NCBI RefSeq assembly: GCF_016863135.1
Contig: NZ_BOOH01000044.1
Location: 117,841-181,840 of the forward strand
DNA from: Planobispora longispora
GTDB taxonomy: Bacteria; Actinomycetota; Actinomycetes; Streptosporangiales; Streptosporangiaceae
Direction of reading: 5' to 3'
Length of the DNA stretch: 64,000 nucleotides
Below, piece after piece: positions 15,954-26,528 of this stretch. The notes beneath the pieces were generated by a model. It saw nothing but the letters and a program-made list of their open reading frames with translations. It made no database searches and was not told the DNA's origin. Made by a program: the position numbers and the translations under genes. Every line of letters begins with the position of its first letter. The first letter of the stretch is position 1.

Positions 15954-16607
15954 ATGGCCATCCCCCCGATCACGCCGTATCCCATGCCGGACGTCAGCGA
16001 CCTGCCCGCCAACCGGGTGGACTGGCAGCCGGACGCCCGCCGCGCCGTCCTGCTCGTACACGACATGCAGAACTACTTCCTGCGGGCCTTCACCCCCGGG
16101 CAGTCGCCGCTGGTCGACCTGATGTCCAACGTGCTGGCGCTGCGCGCGCGCTGCTCCGACCTCGGCATCCCCGTCGTCTACTCGGCGCAGCCCGGCGGGC
16201 AGAGCGCCGACCAGCGCGGGCTGCTCCTGGACTTCTGGGGCGGCGGCATCGGCGCCGACCCGCGGGAGGCGGAGATCACGCCCGAGCTGACCCCGCGCGC
16301 GGGCGACGTGCTGCTCACCAAGTGGCGCTACAGCGCCTACCAGCGGACCCGGCTGGCCGAGCTGATGGCCGGGCAGGGCCGCGACCAGCTGATCATCTGC
16401 GGGATCTACGCGCACATCGGCGTGCTGATGACGGCCTGCGAGGCGTTCATGCGGGACGTGCAGCCCTTCGTGGTCGCCGACGCGGTGGCCGACTTCTCCG
16501 CCGACCACCACCGGATGGCGCTGACGTATGCGGCCGAGCGCTGCGCGGTCACGACCACCACCCGGCAGATCAGCCGCGCGCTCGCCCGGGAGGCCGCCGG
16601 TGTCTGA
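15954..16607 (+). CDS. dhbB: Isochorismatase (no fused carrier domain)
   Basis: A 217-residue isochorismatase-family hydrolase converting isochorismate to 2,3-dihydro-2,3-dihydroxybenzoate and pyruvate. Visible: VDWQPDARRAVLLVHDMQNYF with catalytic Asp, TKWRYSAY with Lys, and ICGIYAHIGVLMTACEA with the active-site Cys replaced by the usual IYAHIG segment. In Bacillus and enteric relatives this protein ends in an aryl carrier domain. Here it stops after the hydrolase domain and the carrier is a separate gene overlapping by 8 bp. SD GAGGA precedes the ATG. Confidence 0.95.
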   Translation: MAIPPITPYPMPDVSDLPANRVDWQPDARRAVLLVHDMQNYFLRAFTPGQSPLVDLMSNVLALRARCSDLGIPVVYSAQPGGQSADQRGLLLDFWGGGIGADPREAEITPELTPRAGDVLLTKWRYSAYQRTRLAELMAGQGRDQLIICGIYAHIGVLMTACEAFMRDVQPFVVADAVADFSADHHRMALTYAAERCAVTTTTRQISRALAREAAGV

Positions 16608-16818
16608 GACCGCCGTACGGCTCCGCGCCGAGATCGCCGAACTGATCTACCTGGACCCGGAGGAGCTGGACTTCGACGAGAACCTCATGGACGCCGGGCT
16701 CGACTCGATCCGCGTGATGACGCTGATCGAGCGCTGGAAGCGCGAGGGCGTCGAGGTGGGCTTCGCCGACCTCGCGGAGAGGCCCACCGTCGCGGCCTGG
16801 GCGGAGTTGCTGGGTTGA
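16600..16818 (+). CDS. Aryl carrier protein (stand-alone)
   Basis: A 72-residue acyl carrier protein of the aryl type. [18 protein letters not shown] contains the Ser that receives phosphopantetheine, and the GLDSIR context is typical of aryl carriers rather than peptidyl carriers (GGHSL). It should hold 2,3-dihydroxybenzoyl thioester made by DhbE and present it to the first C domain of the downstream NRPS, and possibly to the leftward NRPS. GTG at 16600, inside the end of dhbB, removes a non-homologous upstream extension; GGGAGG lies upstream at 16588-16593. It is normally the C-terminal part of EntB/DhbB. Confidence 0.93.
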   Translation: MSETAVRLRAEIAELIYLDPEELDFDENLMDAGLDSIRVMTLIERWKREGVEVGFADLAERPTVAAWAELLG

Positions 16819-16830
16819 CCTCCTCGTCAC

Positions 16831-16860
16831 GGCCGGGGACGGGCATCCCCGTCCTCGGCC
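16831..16860 (+). terminator. Intercistronic stem-loop before dhbF
   Basis: A 13-bp stem (16831-16843 with 16848-16860, one G.U pair in RNA) and a four-base CATC loop lie in the 94-bp gap between the carrier gene and dhbF. There is no T tract. It could attenuate or stabilise the transcript between the small dhb genes and the 7.4-kb NRPS gene. Confidence 0.6.
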
Positions 16861-16912
16861 GCGCTCTCCCGCAGAGACCACATCCCGGAGCCTTCGCGCT
16901 CAAGGAGCTTCG

Positions 16913-19900
16913 ATGAACGTTGAGACCTTCCCGCTGACCGGGGCGCAGGCGGGGATCTGGTTCGCCCAGCGGCTGGACCCTGACAATCCCGTCTACAACA
17001 CCGCCGACCGCGTCGACATCCGCGGCCCCGTCGACCCGGCGCTGTTCGAGCGGGCCCTGCTCCGCTGCCTGGCCGAGGCCGAGCCGCTCCGGCTGCACTT
17101 CACCGAGGAGCCCGCCCAGTACCTTCCGGCCTCCGACTCCCTGCGCGACCTGGTCACCGTCCTCGACCTGAGCGGCGAGGCCGACCCCGAGGCGGCTGCC
17201 GAGGAGTGGATGCGCGCCGACCTGGACACGCCGGTGGACCCGGCGGCCGCCGGCGCCGGCGCCGGGGACGCGGGCGCCGGGTCGATGGTCCGCAACGCCC
17301 TGATCCGCCTGGCCGACGATCACTTCGTCTGGTACCTGCGCGTCCACCACCTCCTCATCGACGCCTACGCGCTGTCGATGCTGGTGACCCGGGTGGCGGA
17401 GATCTACGGCGCGCTGGCCGAGGGCCTGCCTCCCGGCGCGAGCCCGTTCGGCGGAATGGTGCCCGTGCTGGAGGAGGAGTCCGCCTACCTCGCCTCCGCG
17501 CGCCACGGCAGGGACCGGGCCTACTGGCTGGAGCGGATGGCCGGCGCCCCGGAGCCCGCCGGGCTGGCGGGCGTGCCCGCGATGTCCGCGCGCGAGGTGG
17601 TACGGCGCCGCGAGATCCTGCCGCCGGTCGGGCACTGGGACGCGCTCGCCCGCGAGACCCGCGCGACCTGGGCGGAGGTGGCCGCCGTCGGGCTGGCCGT
17701 CTACCTGTCGCGGCTCACCGGGACCACCGACGTCCTGGTCGGACTGCCGCTGATGAACCGCTCCGGCGCGGCCCTGCGGGTGCCGTGCCTGACGGTCAAC
17801 GTGGTCCCGCTCCGGCTCGACGTCCCCCCGGGCGCCGAGCTCGGCGGCCTCATCGCCCAGGCCGCCCGGCGGATGGCCGAGGCCCGCCGCCACGGCCGCT
17901 ACCGGATCGAGGACCTCCGCCGCGACCTCGGCCTGTCCGGCAGCTCACGGGCGCTGTTCGGGCCGCTGCTGAACATCAAGCCCTTCGCGCCCGACGTGAA
18001 GTTCGGCGCCGTCCCGGGAGAGGTCCGCAACCTGGCCGCCGGCCCCGTCGACGACCTGGCCGTCACCCTGCTGCTCGACGGCGACCGGCTCATCCTGGAG
18101 CTCGACGGCAACGCCGCCCTCTACCCGGAGGAGGCGCTGGCCGTCCACGCCCGCCGCCTGGCCCGGTTCCTGTCGTCGCTGGCCCTCACCCCGCCCGACA
18201 CCCCCGTCGGCCGCCTGTCGCTGCTCACCGAGGAGGACGAGGCCGCGCTCCCCGCCGCCGCCCTTCCCACCGGCGCCCTTCCCACCGGCGCCCTTCCCGC
18301 CGCGAGCTCTCCCACCGCGCCCGCCGCCGGTGTGCTCTCCACCGCCGCCCTCTCCGCCGCCGCGCCGCGCACCGTGGTCGAGGCCTTCGACGAGCAGGTA
18401 CGGCTCACCCCCGCCGCGACGGCGCTGACCTGCGCGGGCGAGACGCTGACCTTCGGGGAGCTGGGCGCGCGGGCCGACCTGACGGCCCGGCGGCTGGTCC
18501 GGGAGGGGGCCGGCCCCGAGCGGATCGTCGCCCTGGCGCTCCCCCGCTCGGCGGACCTGGTCGTCGCGCTGCTGGCCGTGCTGAAGAGCGGGGCCGCGTT
18601 CCTGCCCGTGGACCCGTCCTACCCGGCGGACCGGCGGGAGTTCATGCTCGCCGACGCCCGGCCGCCGATCACGGTGACCCCGGAGTGGATGGCCGCCGTG
18701 ACCCCGGAACGGACAGCGCTCGTGGACCCGGGTCCCGCCGCCCGTTCCCGCACCGGGGCCGATGGCCCCGCGGACGCGCGGGACGCGGCCGAACCCGCCG
18801 CGCTCCCCCTCCCCCGCCCGGACGACGCGGCGTACGTGATCTACACCTCGGGCTCCACCGGACGCCCCAAGGGCGTGGTGGCGACCCACCGGGGACTCGC
18901 CGCCCTGCTCGCCAGCCACCGCGAGCGGCTGTTCCCCGCCGGGGAGCGGCTCCGGGTGGCGCACACCGCGTCGTTCTCGTTCGACGCCTCGCTCGACCCG
19001 GTCCTGTGGATGATCGGCGGGCACGAGCTGCACCTGCTCGACGACGACGCCTACCGCGACCCCGAGGCCCTCACCGCCCACGTGCGCGAGCACGGCATCG
19101 ACTACCTCGACCTGACCCCCTCCCACCTGCGGGAGATGCCCGCCCTGCTGGCGGCCCCGCCCCGGATCACGGTGGTCGGCGGCGAGGCCGTGCCGGAGGC
19201 GCTGTGGCGCTCGCTCCGCGAGAGCGGCACCCTGGCCGTCGACCACTACGGGCCCACCGAGTCCACCGTCGACGCCTACACCTGGTTCGGCGACGGCACC
19301 GAGGGCCCCGTCCTGGGCACCCGCGCCCACGTGCTCGACCACGCCCTGCACCCGGCCCCGCCCGGGGTCGCGGGCGAGCTGTACCTGTCCGGGGACGGGC
19401 TGGCCCGCGGCTATCTCGGACGGCCGGAGCTGACGGCCGAGCGGTTCGTGGCCGGGCCCGGCGGCTCGCGCCTGTACCGCACCGGCGACCGGGCCCGCTG
19501 GGCCGCCGGCGGGCGGCTGGAGCTGCTCGGCCGTACCGACGACCAGATCAAGGTGCGCGGGGTCCGGATCGAGCCCGGCGAGATCGAGGCCGTCCTGGAG
19601 GAGCACCCGGCCGTCGCCGCCGCCGCGGTGACCGTGCGCGGGGGCCGGCTGCTCGCCTACGCGGTCCCGGCGGGGGAGTTCCGTACGGCGCAGGCCGGGG
19701 AGTTCCGTACGGCGCAGGCCGGGGAGTTCCGTACGGCGCAGGCTCGGGAGCGGGCCGCGCAGGCCCCCGCCGGAGCCGGGGAGAGCGCCGGGGAGCGGCC
19801 CGGGCCGGGGAGCGCCGGCGCCTCCCGAGACGTCGCCGAGCTACGGGAGTTCGCCGCCGCGCGGCTGCCCGCCGGGATGGTGCCCTCCGCCGTCGCCTGG

Positions 19901-22900
19901 CTCGACGCGCTGCCCCGCACGCCCAACGGGAAGCTGGACCGGGCCGCGTTGCCCGACGTCCAGGCGGCCGCCCGGCCGGGCCGGGAGCCCGAGACCGAGG
20001 AGGAGCGCACGATGTGCGCGCTCTTCGCCGAGGTCCTCGGACTGTCCGGAGCCGAGGCGGACGGCGGGCACTCCGCCGGAGTTCCCGGCCTGCCCGATGC
20101 CGAGACGGACGCCGGGCACTCCGCCGGGACGCCCGTGCCCTCTCCCGTCGGGACCGACGACGGCTTCTTCGACCTGGGCGGGCACTCGCTGCTGGCCGCG
20201 CGGCTGGCCGTACGGATCAGGGAGACCTTCGGCGTCCGCGTGCCGATCGCGACGATCTTCGAGGAGCCGACGCCCGCCGGGCTCGTCGCGAGCATGCCCG
20301 CCGGGCGGACCGTGCGGCCGCCGCTGCGGCCCCGGCCCAGGCCCGAGCGGATCCCGCTCTCGTCCGCGCAGGCCAGGCTCTGGTTCCTGTACCGGATCGA
20401 GGGCCCGAACCCGACCTACAACATCCCGCTCGCCGTCCACCTGACCGGCCCGGTGGACCACGCCGCGCTCCGGGCCGCGCTCGCCGACGTGGTGGCCCGG
20501 CACGAGATCCTGCGCACGGTCTTCCCGGAGCGGGACGGCGTGCCCGAGCAGCGGATCCTGCGGCCCGGACCGGTGCCGCTCCAGATCTGGCAGCCGGGCG
20601 AGCACCTGGCCGAGGCGATGCGGACGGCCACGCGCCACGGGTTCGACCTGGCCTCCGAGCCGCCGCTGCGCGCCACCCTGCTCCGGGGCGAGGGCGGCGA
20701 GCACGTGCTGATGCTGGTCCTGCACCACATCGCCGGGGACGGCTGGTCCACCGGGCCTCTCGTCCGCGACGTCATGACCGCCTACGAGGCGCGCGCGGCC
20801 GGTGCGGTCCCCGCGTTCGAGCCGCTCCCGGTGCAGTACGCCGACTACGCGCTCTGGCAGCTCGACCTGCCGGACTCCGACCTGGCGCACTGGACCCGGG
20901 CGCTCGCGGGCCTGCCCGACCGGCTGGAACTCCCCGCCGACCGGCCCCGTCCCGCGGTGTCGAGCAGCACGGGCGGCACGGTTCCCGTCCGGCTCGGCCC
21001 CGAGCTCGTCGCCGGGGTCGAGGCACTAGCCCGCGCGAGCCGCACCAGCGTCTTCATGGTCCTGCACGCCGCGCTCGCGGCCCTGCTCACCCGGCTCGGC
21101 GCGGGCGCCGACATCCCGGTCGGCACCCCGGTCGCGGGCCGGACCGACAGCGCGCTGGACGACGCGGTCGGCTTCTTCGTCAACACGCTGGTGCTGCGGA
21201 CCGACACCTCCGGCGACCCCTCCTTCGCCGAACTGCTCCAGCGGGTGCGGGCGGCCGACCTGGCCGCGTTCGACCACGCCGAGACACCGTTCGACCGGCT
21301 GGTGGAGGCGCTCAACCCGGCGCGCGCCCGCAACCGGCACCCGCTCTTCCAGGTGATGCTCGTCCACCAGGACGCCCCCGAGACGGGGGTGGAGGTCGTG
21401 CACACCGGCACCGCCAAATTCGACCTGACCCTGAACCTCGACGCGACCGGCTCCGGGTTCCTGGAGTACAGCGCGGACCTGTTCGACCACGCCACCGCGC
21501 GGACCCTCGCCGAGCGGTTCACCCGCCTGCTGAGCGGCGCCGTCGCCGACCCGGACCGGCCGATCGGCAGGCTGGACGTCCTCGGTGAGGGCGAACGCCG
21601 CACGCTGATCGAGGAGTGGAACGGCGACCTGGTCAGCTCGCCCGGCACGACGCTGCCCGACCTGTTCGAGGCCCGGGTCCGCCGCACGCCGTACGCGATC
21701 GCCGTGGAAAACCTCACCTACGCCGAGCTGAACGCGCGGGCCAACCGGCTGGCGCACAAGCTCATCGCGCACGGGGCGCGGCCGGAGAGCGTCGTGGCGC
21801 TCTCCCTGCCCCGCTCGGCCGACCTGGTCGTCGCCCTGCTCGCGGTGGTCAAGGCGGGCGCCGCCTACCTGCCGCTCGACCCGACCTACCCGGCCGACCG
21901 GCTGCACTACATGGTCGCCGACGCCGGACCGGTCTGCGTGGTGGACCCGTCCTGGCTGGAGGACCTGGACGACTGGCTCGACCACGACCCCGAGCGGTCG
22001 CTGGAGCCGGGCAACGCCGCCTACGTCATCTACACCTCCGGCTCGACCGGGCGGCCCAAGGGCGTGCTGGTCACGCACCACAACGTGGTCCGGCTGATGT
22101 CGGCCACCGACCACTGGTTCGGGTTCGGCCCGGACGACGTCTGGACGCTGTTCCACTCCTACGCGTTCGACTTCTCGGTGTGGGAGCTGTGGGGGGCGCT
22201 GCTGTACGGCGGGCGCCTGGTCGTGGTGCCGTACGAGGTCAGCAGGTCCCCCGGGGACTTCCTGGAGCTGCTGGAGCGCGAGCGGGTCACGGTGCTGAAC
22301 CAGACGCCGTCGGCCTTCTACCAGCTGGTCGCCGCCGACGACGGGCGGGAGCTGGCGCTGCGGTACGTGGTCTTCGGCGGGGAGGCGCTGGAGCTGTCCC
22401 GGCTGGCCGAGTGGTACGCCCGCAGGCCGTACCCCTCGCGCCCGAGTCCGGCGCAGCATGAGACGCGCCCGAGTCCGGCGCAGCATGAGACGCGCCCGAG
22501 TCCGGCGCCGAACGCCCCCCTGCTGGTGAACATGTACGGCATCACCGAGACGACCGTGCACGTCACGCACATGCCGCTCTCCCCGGACCACCGGGAGGGC
22601 AGCCTGGTCGGCCGGGGCATCCCCGACCTGCGGGTCTACCTCCTGGACGACGCGCTGCAGCCGGTGCCGCCGGGGGTCGTGGGCGAGATGTACGTCGCCG
22701 GGGACGGCCTGGCCCGCGGCTACCTCGGCCGGCCGGAGCTGACCGCCGGAAGGTTCGTCGCCAACCCCTACGGCCCGCCCGGCTCGCGCATGTACCGCTC
22801 GGGCGACCTGGCCCGGTGGAAGCCGGACGGCACCCTCGACTACATCGGCCGCGCCGACCAGCAGGTCAAGGTGCGCGGCTTCCGGATCGAGCCGGGCGAG

Positions 22901-24346
22901 ATCGAGGCGGCGCTGCTGTGCCACCCCTCGGTCGAGCAGGCGGCGGTGGTCGTCCGCGAGGACCGGCCGGGCGACAAGCGCCTGGTCGCCTACGTGGTGC
23001 CCGCGGCTTCCGGAGCGGACACGACGCCCCTAGCTTCCAGAGTGGACACGACGCCCGCAGCTTCCAGAGTGGACACGTCACCCGCGATCTCCAGAGCGGG
23101 TACGGCGCCCGCAGCCTCCGGAGCGGACACCGTGCCTGCGGCGTCCGTGCTGGACACGGCGGAGCTTCGGGCGTTCGCGGGGCGGACGCTGCCGGACTAC
23201 ATGGTCCCGGCGGCGGTCGTGGAGCTGGAGACGCTTCCGCTCACCGTCAACGGCAAGCTCGACCGCCGGGCGCTGCCCGCGCCCGCCGCGCCCGCCGCAG
23301 CGGGACGGCCACCGGCCACCCCCCGCGAGGCGACGCTCTGCGCGCTCTTCGCCGAGGTGCTGGACCTGCCCCGGGTCGGGGCCGACGACGGCTTCTTCGA
23401 CCTGGGCGGGCACTCGCTGCTGGCGGTACGGCTCGTCTCCCGGATCAAGGAGGTGCTCGGGACCGAGGTGACCATCGGCGCCCTCTTCGAGGCGCCCACG
23501 GCCGCCGGGCTCGCCGCGCTCACCGAGAGCGGCTCGCGGACCGACCCGCTGGCCGTGCTGCTGCCGCTCCGCGAGTCCGGGTCACGTCCGCCGCTGTTCT
23601 GCGTGCACCCGGCGGGCGGGCTGAGCTGGTGCTACAGCGGGCTGATCCGGCACGTCCCGGACCGCCCGATCTACGGCCTCCAGGCCCGCCACGACCCGCT
23701 GCCCGCCTCGCTGCGGGAACTGGCCGCCGACTACGTCGGGCAGCTGCGCACCGTCCAGTCCGCCGGGCCGTACCACCTGCTGGGCTGGTCCACCGGCGGC
23801 GTCATCGCGCAGGAGATGGCCGTGCAGCTCCGGCTCGCCGGGCAGGAGGTCGCGCTGCTGGCGGTGCTGGACGCCTACCCGGCCGAAGGGCTGCGGGACC
23901 TCCCGGTCTCCGACGAGGCCGAGGCGCTGGAGGCGCTGCTCACCATGGGCGGCTTCGCCCCGGACGCCGCCACCACGCTGGAGGAGGCGGTCGAGGTGCT
24001 GCGCCGGGAGGGCAGCCCGCTGGCGGGCCTGCCGGTGGAGACGCTCAGGTCGCTCAAGGACCTGTACCTCAACACCAACCATCTGGTGCGCGGCCTCGAC
24101 ACCCGCGTGTTCGACGGCGACGTGCTGTTCTTCCGCGCCACCGTCGACACGATCGACGACGCCCTCACCGCCGAGACGTGGCGGCCCCACGTCACCGGGA
24201 CGATCGACGACCACGACGTGGCGTGCAGCCACAAGGACATGACCCAGCCGGGACCGATCGCCGAGATCGGCGCGATCGTCGCGGCCCGCCTCCAGAACCT
24301 CCAGGACCTCCGGGACCCTCATGATCCGCAGGAGCCGAACACGTGA
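16913..24346 (+). CDS. dhbF: DhbF-like NRPS, C-A-T-C-A(Thr)-T-TE
   Basis: A 2,477-residue two-module synthetase for a catechol siderophore. C1 HHLLIDAYA near residue 144 should couple 2,3-dihydroxybenzoyl from the aryl carrier. A1 [10 protein letters not shown] is near 645 and [10 protein letters not shown] near 690; T1 GGHSL near 1089; C2 HHIAGDGWS near 1270; A2 TSGSTG near 1708 and FDFSVW near 1752; T2 near 2165; TE GWSTGG near 2290. The A2 pocket reads DFWNVGMVHK, a threonine code. The A1 pocket reads DADDVGHVDK; its three extra acidic positions suggest a cationic side chain, and Arg would parallel griseobactin. No epimerase. The ATG at 16913 follows AAGGAG by 5 nt. It contains four in-frame tandem repeats. 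By analogy the TE would trimerise and cyclise DHB-X-Thr. Confidence 0.96.
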   Translation: MNVETFPLTGAQAGIWFAQRLDPDNPVYNTADRVDIRGPVDPALFERALLRCLAEAEPLRLHFTEEPAQYLPASDSLRDLVTVLDLSGEADPEAAAEEWMRADLDTPVDPAAAGAGAGDAGAGSMVRNALIRLADDHFVWYLRVHHLLIDAYALSMLVTRVAEIYGALAEGLPPGASPFGGMVPVLEEESAYLASARHGRDRAYWLERMAGAPEPAGLAGVPAMSAREVVRRREILPPVGHWDALARETRATWAEVAAVGLAVYLSRLTGTTDVLVGLPLMNRSGAALRVPCLTVNVVPLRLDVPPGAELGGLIAQAARRMAEARRHGRYRIEDLRRDLGLSGSSRALFGPLLNIKPFAPDVKFGAVPGEVRNLAAGPVDDLAVTLLLDGDRLILELDGNAALYPEEALAVHARRLARFLSSLALTPPDTPVGRLSLLTEEDEAALPAAALPTGALPTGALPAASSPTAPAAGVLSTAALSAAAPRTVVEAFDEQVRLTPAATALTCAGETLTFGELGARADLTARRLVREGAGPERIVALALPRSADLVVALLAVLKSGAAFLPVDPSYPADRREFMLADARPPITVTPEWMAAVTPERTALVDPGPAARSRTGADGPADARDAAEPAALPLPRPDDAAYVIYTSGSTGRPKGVVATHRGLAALLASHRERLFPAGERLRVAHTASFSFDASLDPVLWMIGGHELHLLDDDAYRDPEALTAHVREHGIDYLDLTPSHLREMPALLAAPPRITVVGGEAVPEALWRSLRESGTLAVDHYGPTESTVDAYTWFGDGTEGPVLGTRAHVLDHALHPAPPGVAGELYLSGDGLARGYLGRPELTAERFVAGPGGSRLYRTGDRARWAAGGRLELLGRTDDQIKVRGVRIEPGEIEAVLEEHPAVAAAAVTVRGGRLLAYAVPAGEFRTAQAGEFRTAQAGEFRTAQARERAAQAPAGAGESAGERPGPGSAGASRDVAELREFAAARLPAGMVPSAVAWLDALPRTPNGKLDRAALPDVQAAARPGREPETEEERTMCALFAEVLGLSGAEADGGHSAGVPGLPDAETDAGHSAGTPVPSPVGTDDGFFDLGGHSLLAARLAVRIRETFGVRVPIATIFEEPTPAGLVASMPAGRTVRPPLRPRPRPERIPLSSAQARLWFLYRIEGPNPTYNIPLAVHLTGPVDHAALRAALADVVARHEILRTVFPERDGVPEQRILRPGPVPLQIWQPGEHLAEAMRTATRHGFDLASEPPLRATLLRGEGGEHVLMLVLHHIAGDGWSTGPLVRDVMTAYEARAAGAVPAFEPLPVQYADYALWQLDLPDSDLAHWTRALAGLPDRLELPADRPRPAVSSSTGGTVPVRLGPELVAGVEALARASRTSVFMVLHAALAALLTRLGAGADIPVGTPVAGRTDSALDDAVGFFVNTLVLRTDTSGDPSFAELLQRVRAADLAAFDHAETPFDRLVEALNPARARNRHPLFQVMLVHQDAPETGVEVVHTGTAKFDLTLNLDATGSGFLEYSADLFDHATARTLAERFTRLLSGAVADPDRPIGRLDVLGEGERRTLIEEWNGDLVSSPGTTLPDLFEARVRRTPYAIAVENLTYAELNARANRLAHKLIAHGARPESVVALSLPRSADLVVALLAVVKAGAAYLPLDPTYPADRLHYMVADAGPVCVVDPSWLEDLDDWLDHDPERSLEPGNAAYVIYTSGSTGRPKGVLVTHHNVVRLMSATDHWFGFGPDDVWTLFHSYAFDFSVWELWGALLYGGRLVVVPYEVSRSPGDFLELLERERVTVLNQTPSAFYQLVAADDGRELALRYVVFGGEALELSRLAEWYARRPYPSRPSPAQHETRPSPAQHETRPSPAPNAPLLVNMYGITETTVHVTHMPLSPDHREGSLVGRGIPDLRVYLLDDALQPVPPGVVGEMYVAGDGLARGYLGRPELTAGRFVANPYGPPGSRMYRSGDLARWKPDGTLDYIGRADQQVKVRGFRIEPGEIEAALLCHPSVEQAAVVVREDRPGDKRLVAYVVPAASGADTTPLASRVDTTPAASRVDTSPAISRAGTAPAASGADTVPAASVLDTAELRAFAGRTLPDYMVPAAVVELETLPLTVNGKLDRRALPAPAAPAAAGRPPATPREATLCALFAEVLDLPRVGADDGFFDLGGHSLLAVRLVSRIKEVLGTEVTIGALFEAPTAAGLAALTESGSRTDPLAVLLPLRESGSRPPLFCVHPAGGLSWCYSGLIRHVPDRPIYGLQARHDPLPASLRELAADYVGQLRTVQSAGPYHLLGWSTGGVIAQEMAVQLRLAGQEVALLAVLDAYPAEGLRDLPVSDEAEALEALLTMGGFAPDAATTLEEAVEVLRREGSPLAGLPVETLRSLKDLYLNTNHLVRGLDTRVFDGDVLFFRATVDTIDDALTAETWRPHVTGTIDDHDVACSHKDMTQPGPIAEIGAIVAARLQNLQDLRDPHDPQEPNT
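18260..18301 (+). repeat. 15-bp repeats in C1-A1 linker of dhbF
   Basis: Units of 15 bp (GCCCTTCCCACCGGC-like) encode Ala-Leu-Pro-Thr-Gly two to three times in the linker between the first C and A domains. In frame. Confidence 0.75.
19673..19744 (+). repeat. Three 24-bp repeats in dhbF A1 C-terminal subdomain
   Basis: Three near-identical 24-bp units start at 19673, 19697 and 19721, each encoding GEFRTAQA. They lie between AYAVPA and the later VAELREFAA segment, extending the loop near the end of the A domain. Confidence 0.92.
22437..22509 (+). repeat. 27-bp repeats in dhbF A2 next to motif YGITETT
   Basis: A 27-bp unit begins at 22437, 22464 and 22491 (partial), encoding RPSPAQHET repeated. 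It is inserted between [12 protein letters not shown] and the substrate-pocket segment [12 protein letters not shown]. Confidence 0.92.
23006..23140 (+). repeat. Five diverged 27-bp repeats in dhbF A2 C-terminal subdomain
   Basis: Five 27-bp units start at 23006, 23033, 23060, 23087 and 23114. They encode variants of ASRVDTTPA between VAYVVPA and [11 protein letters not shown], the same position in A2 as the 24-bp array holds in A1. The units are diverged, so the array is older. Confidence 0.9.
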
Positions 24347-24433
24347 ACCAGGAACCGCGCCCACGGGCCGGAGCCGGAAACCGCACCCGTGGGCCAGGAG
24401 CCGCCCTCGTGAATCGAACCAGGAGCTGAACCC
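24347..24433 (+). repeat. Degenerate repeats reiterating the mbtH SD/start context
   Basis: The 87 bp before mbtH contain several degenerate copies of a CGTGAA/GGGCCAGGAGC-like element, each pairing an AGGA core with a GTG. Only the last copy (AGGAGC at 24421, GTG at 24434) starts a real gene. Confidence 0.6.
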
Positions 24434-24628
24434 GTGAATCCCTTCGACGACCCCGACGGCACGTTCCTCGTCCTGGCCAACGACGAGGAGCAGCATTCCA
24501 TCTGGCCGTCGTTCGCCGAGGTCCCGCAGGGCTGGGCGGTCCGCTTCGGCCCCGAGGTCCGCGCCGCCTGCCTGGCCTACGTCTCCGCGCACTGGACCGA
24601 CCTGCGGCCCCGGAGCCTGACCCGATGA
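24434..24628 (+). CDS. mbtH: MbtH-like protein
   Basis: A 64-residue MbtH-family chaperone that binds NRPS adenylation domains and helps their folding and activity. Nearly every family residue is present: [43 protein letters not shown]. The GTG start at 24434 has AGGAGC about 7 nt upstream. It is followed by the exporter gene with an ATGA overlap. Only one MbtH is seen here for both assembly lines. Confidence 0.97.
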   Translation: MNPFDDPDGTFLVLANDEEQHSIWPSFAEVPQGWAVRFGPEVRAACLAYVSAHWTDLRPRSLTR

Positions 24629-25911
24629 GCGGGGCCACCCCCGTCCGGGAATCTCTCCAGACCGGCGACCCCGGCCCAGCGGGAACGGGTCCGGCGGAAG
24701 CCCGGTCGTCCGCGCGCTGGGCCGTGCTGACCGTCTACGTGGTCGCCATGTGCATGAACGGGCTGGACGCGACGATCGTCAACCCGGCCCTGTTCGTCAT
24801 CGCCGCCGACCTCGGGGTGACCCCGGCCGCCTCCAACCTGGTGGAGGGGGCGTTCCTGGCCACCCTCGCGGTGGTCATGCCGGTCGCCGGGTGGTTGTGC
24901 GACCGGTACGGCGCGGCGCGGGTCTTCCTCGGTGCGCTGGCGCTGTTCACGGCCGCCTCGGCGCCGTGCGGGATCGCCTGGAACCTGGAGTCCCTGGTGG
25001 CGTTCCGGGTGGTGCAGGGCATCGGCGGCGGGGTGCTGACCCCCGCCGGGATGACGATGCTCTTCACCGCCTACCCACCCGAGGAGCGCATGCGGCTCTC
25101 GCGCTACATCGTGGTGCCGACCGCCCTCGCGCCCGTGCTCGGCCCGGTCCTGGGCGGACTGCTGGCCGAGCACCTCTCCTGGCGATGGGCGTTCCTCATC
25201 AACGTCCCCTTCGGACTGGCGGCGGTGCTCCTGGGGCTCGCGGCCGTGGGCGGCCTGCGGGCCGTACCCGGCGTGGCCCCGGAATCCCCCGCAACCGGCC
25301 GGTCCGGCCTGGCCGGGCTGCTGGCCCTGTGGGTGCTGGCCGACCGCGGTTTCCTCCGCGGCACCGCCACGGCGTCCCTCGCCGCGGCGGGCCTGATGGG
25401 CATGTTGTTCGCCTTCCCGCTGATGTACCAGGACGCGCTGGGCGCCTCGGCGGCGGACGCCGGGCTGGTGGTCTTCCCGGAGGCGCTGGGGCTGATGGCC
25501 GCCGGGTTCCTGGTCGACCGTACCTGCGCCCGGTGGGGTGAGCGCCGGGTGACCACGCTCGGCCTGCTCGGCGGCACGGCCCTGTTCGCCGTGCTCGCCC
25601 TGACCGCTCCCGGCCCGTGGACGCTGAGGGCGGTCATGTTCTCGGTGGGCCTGGTCCTCGGCCAGGCGGTCACGGCGGTCCAGGTGTCGGCGTTCACAAG
25701 CGTCGGCCCGGAGGTGATGGGCCGGGCCATGACCCTGTTCCAGTCGCTGCGCATGCTCGCCGGCGCGCTCGGCGTGGGCGCCTGCGGCCTGATCCTCCCC
25801 CTCGGCTACCCGGCCGCCCTCCTGCTGTCCGCCGCCTTCCTCCTGGCCGCCTTCCTGACCTCGGTCCTGATCACACCCAGGCGATCAGATAGAGCGCGGC
25901 GAAGGGGATGA
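24625..25911 (+). CDS. MFS exporter, probable siderophore efflux
   Basis: Major facilitator superfamily transporter of 428 residues with about 12 or more membrane segments. The motif-A-like region [12 protein letters not shown] and the later [25 protein letters not shown] resemble the drug:H+ antiporter DHA2 group, though the length is short for a 14-segment member. Its ATG overlaps the mbtH stop, placing it in the siderophore operon, so export of the catechol siderophore is the natural inference. The 3' end overlaps a convergent small membrane-protein gene by 41 bp. Confidence 0.9.
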   Translation: MSGATPVRESLQTGDPGPAGTGPAEARSSARWAVLTVYVVAMCMNGLDATIVNPALFVIAADLGVTPAASNLVEGAFLATLAVVMPVAGWLCDRYGAARVFLGALALFTAASAPCGIAWNLESLVAFRVVQGIGGGVLTPAGMTMLFTAYPPEERMRLSRYIVVPTALAPVLGPVLGGLLAEHLSWRWAFLINVPFGLAAVLLGLAAVGGLRAVPGVAPESPATGRSGLAGLLALWVLADRGFLRGTATASLAAAGLMGMLFAFPLMYQDALGASAADAGLVVFPEALGLMAAGFLVDRTCARWGERRVTTLGLLGGTALFAVLALTAPGPWTLRAVMFSVGLVLGQAVTAVQVSAFTSVGPEVMGRAMTLFQSLRMLAGALGVGACGLILPLGYPAALLLSAAFLLAAFLTSVLITPRRSDRARRRG

Positions 25912-26326
25912 CCGGGAGGACGCGCCACGGCAGGGGGAGGCGGGGCGTGGTGACCAGGGCGGCGAACGGGTAGGCGATCGCGCCGCTGAGCACGATCAGT
26001 GTTATGGGATCACCGACCCCGGTCTCGGCGAGGCGCCAGACGGGCATCAGGAAGACGGGAGCCGCCAGCGCGACGGTCCAGGCCGGGCGCACCCGGAGCA
26101 GGTGCAGCAGCGGCCAGGCGAGGACGATCGCCGCCAGGCCCCCCACCCACGCGTGACCGATGACCTGCAGGCATCCGAAGTGCCCGCACTGCTCGGGTTC
26201 CGGGAGGAGGGCGACCGCCGCGAACACCCCCGCCAGAACGATGAACGGAAGGATTATCCCGGCCAGGCCCGCGAAGACCATGCGCTCGGCGGGCCTCTCG
26301 TGCGCCGAGGACGTTCCCGCCTTCAT
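25871..26326 (-). CDS. Four-segment membrane protein, unknown function
   Basis: A 151-residue protein with about four hydrophobic segments. Two Cys lie in the loop PEQCGHFGCLQ after the first segment. ATG 26326 is preferred because AGGTGG lies 5 nt upstream; a GTG at 26335 would overlap that element. The 5' end sits inside an inverted repeat (26321-26359) that could hide the ribosome binding site. The stop lies inside the 3' end of the exporter gene, so the two genes are convergent and overlap. No family recognised. Confidence 0.72.
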   Translation of the reverse strand: MKAGTSSAHERPAERMVFAGLAGIILPFIVLAGVFAAVALLPEPEQCGHFGCLQVIGHAWVGGLAAIVLAWPLLHLLRVRPAWTVALAAPVFLMPVWRLAETGVGDPITLIVLSGAIAYPFAALVTTPRLPLPWRVLPVIPFAALYLIAWV

Positions 26327-26359
26327 CTGGGCCACCTAGAAATGGTGACCCAGATGAAG
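26321..26359 (-). promoter_or_regulatory. Inverted repeat over a translation start
   Basis: Perfect 11-bp arms (CTTCATCTGGG at 26321-26331 and its complement at 26349-26359), with extra CCA/TGG pairing inside. In the leftward transcript this hairpin would contain the SD and ATG of the 151-residue membrane protein, so it may control its translation. Confidence 0.5.
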
Positions 26360-26528
26360 ATTGTTCCCCTATAGGGAAATATCGATCTTAATCGAACCGG
26401 TACGGCGGCCTCCGCGCCGAGATGACCGTGCGTCGATACGGACGCACCCGCGAACTTCCCCCCCGCCGGGACCATCCAACAGGTATCGGACGCGAGCCGC
26501 GCGGTCTGCCGCCGTGGAGGTCGATGCC

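Noticed and set aside
17206..21588. Large alternative-frame proteins within dhbF
   Set aside because: The dhbF frame carries all catalytic motifs; the others are compositional shadows.
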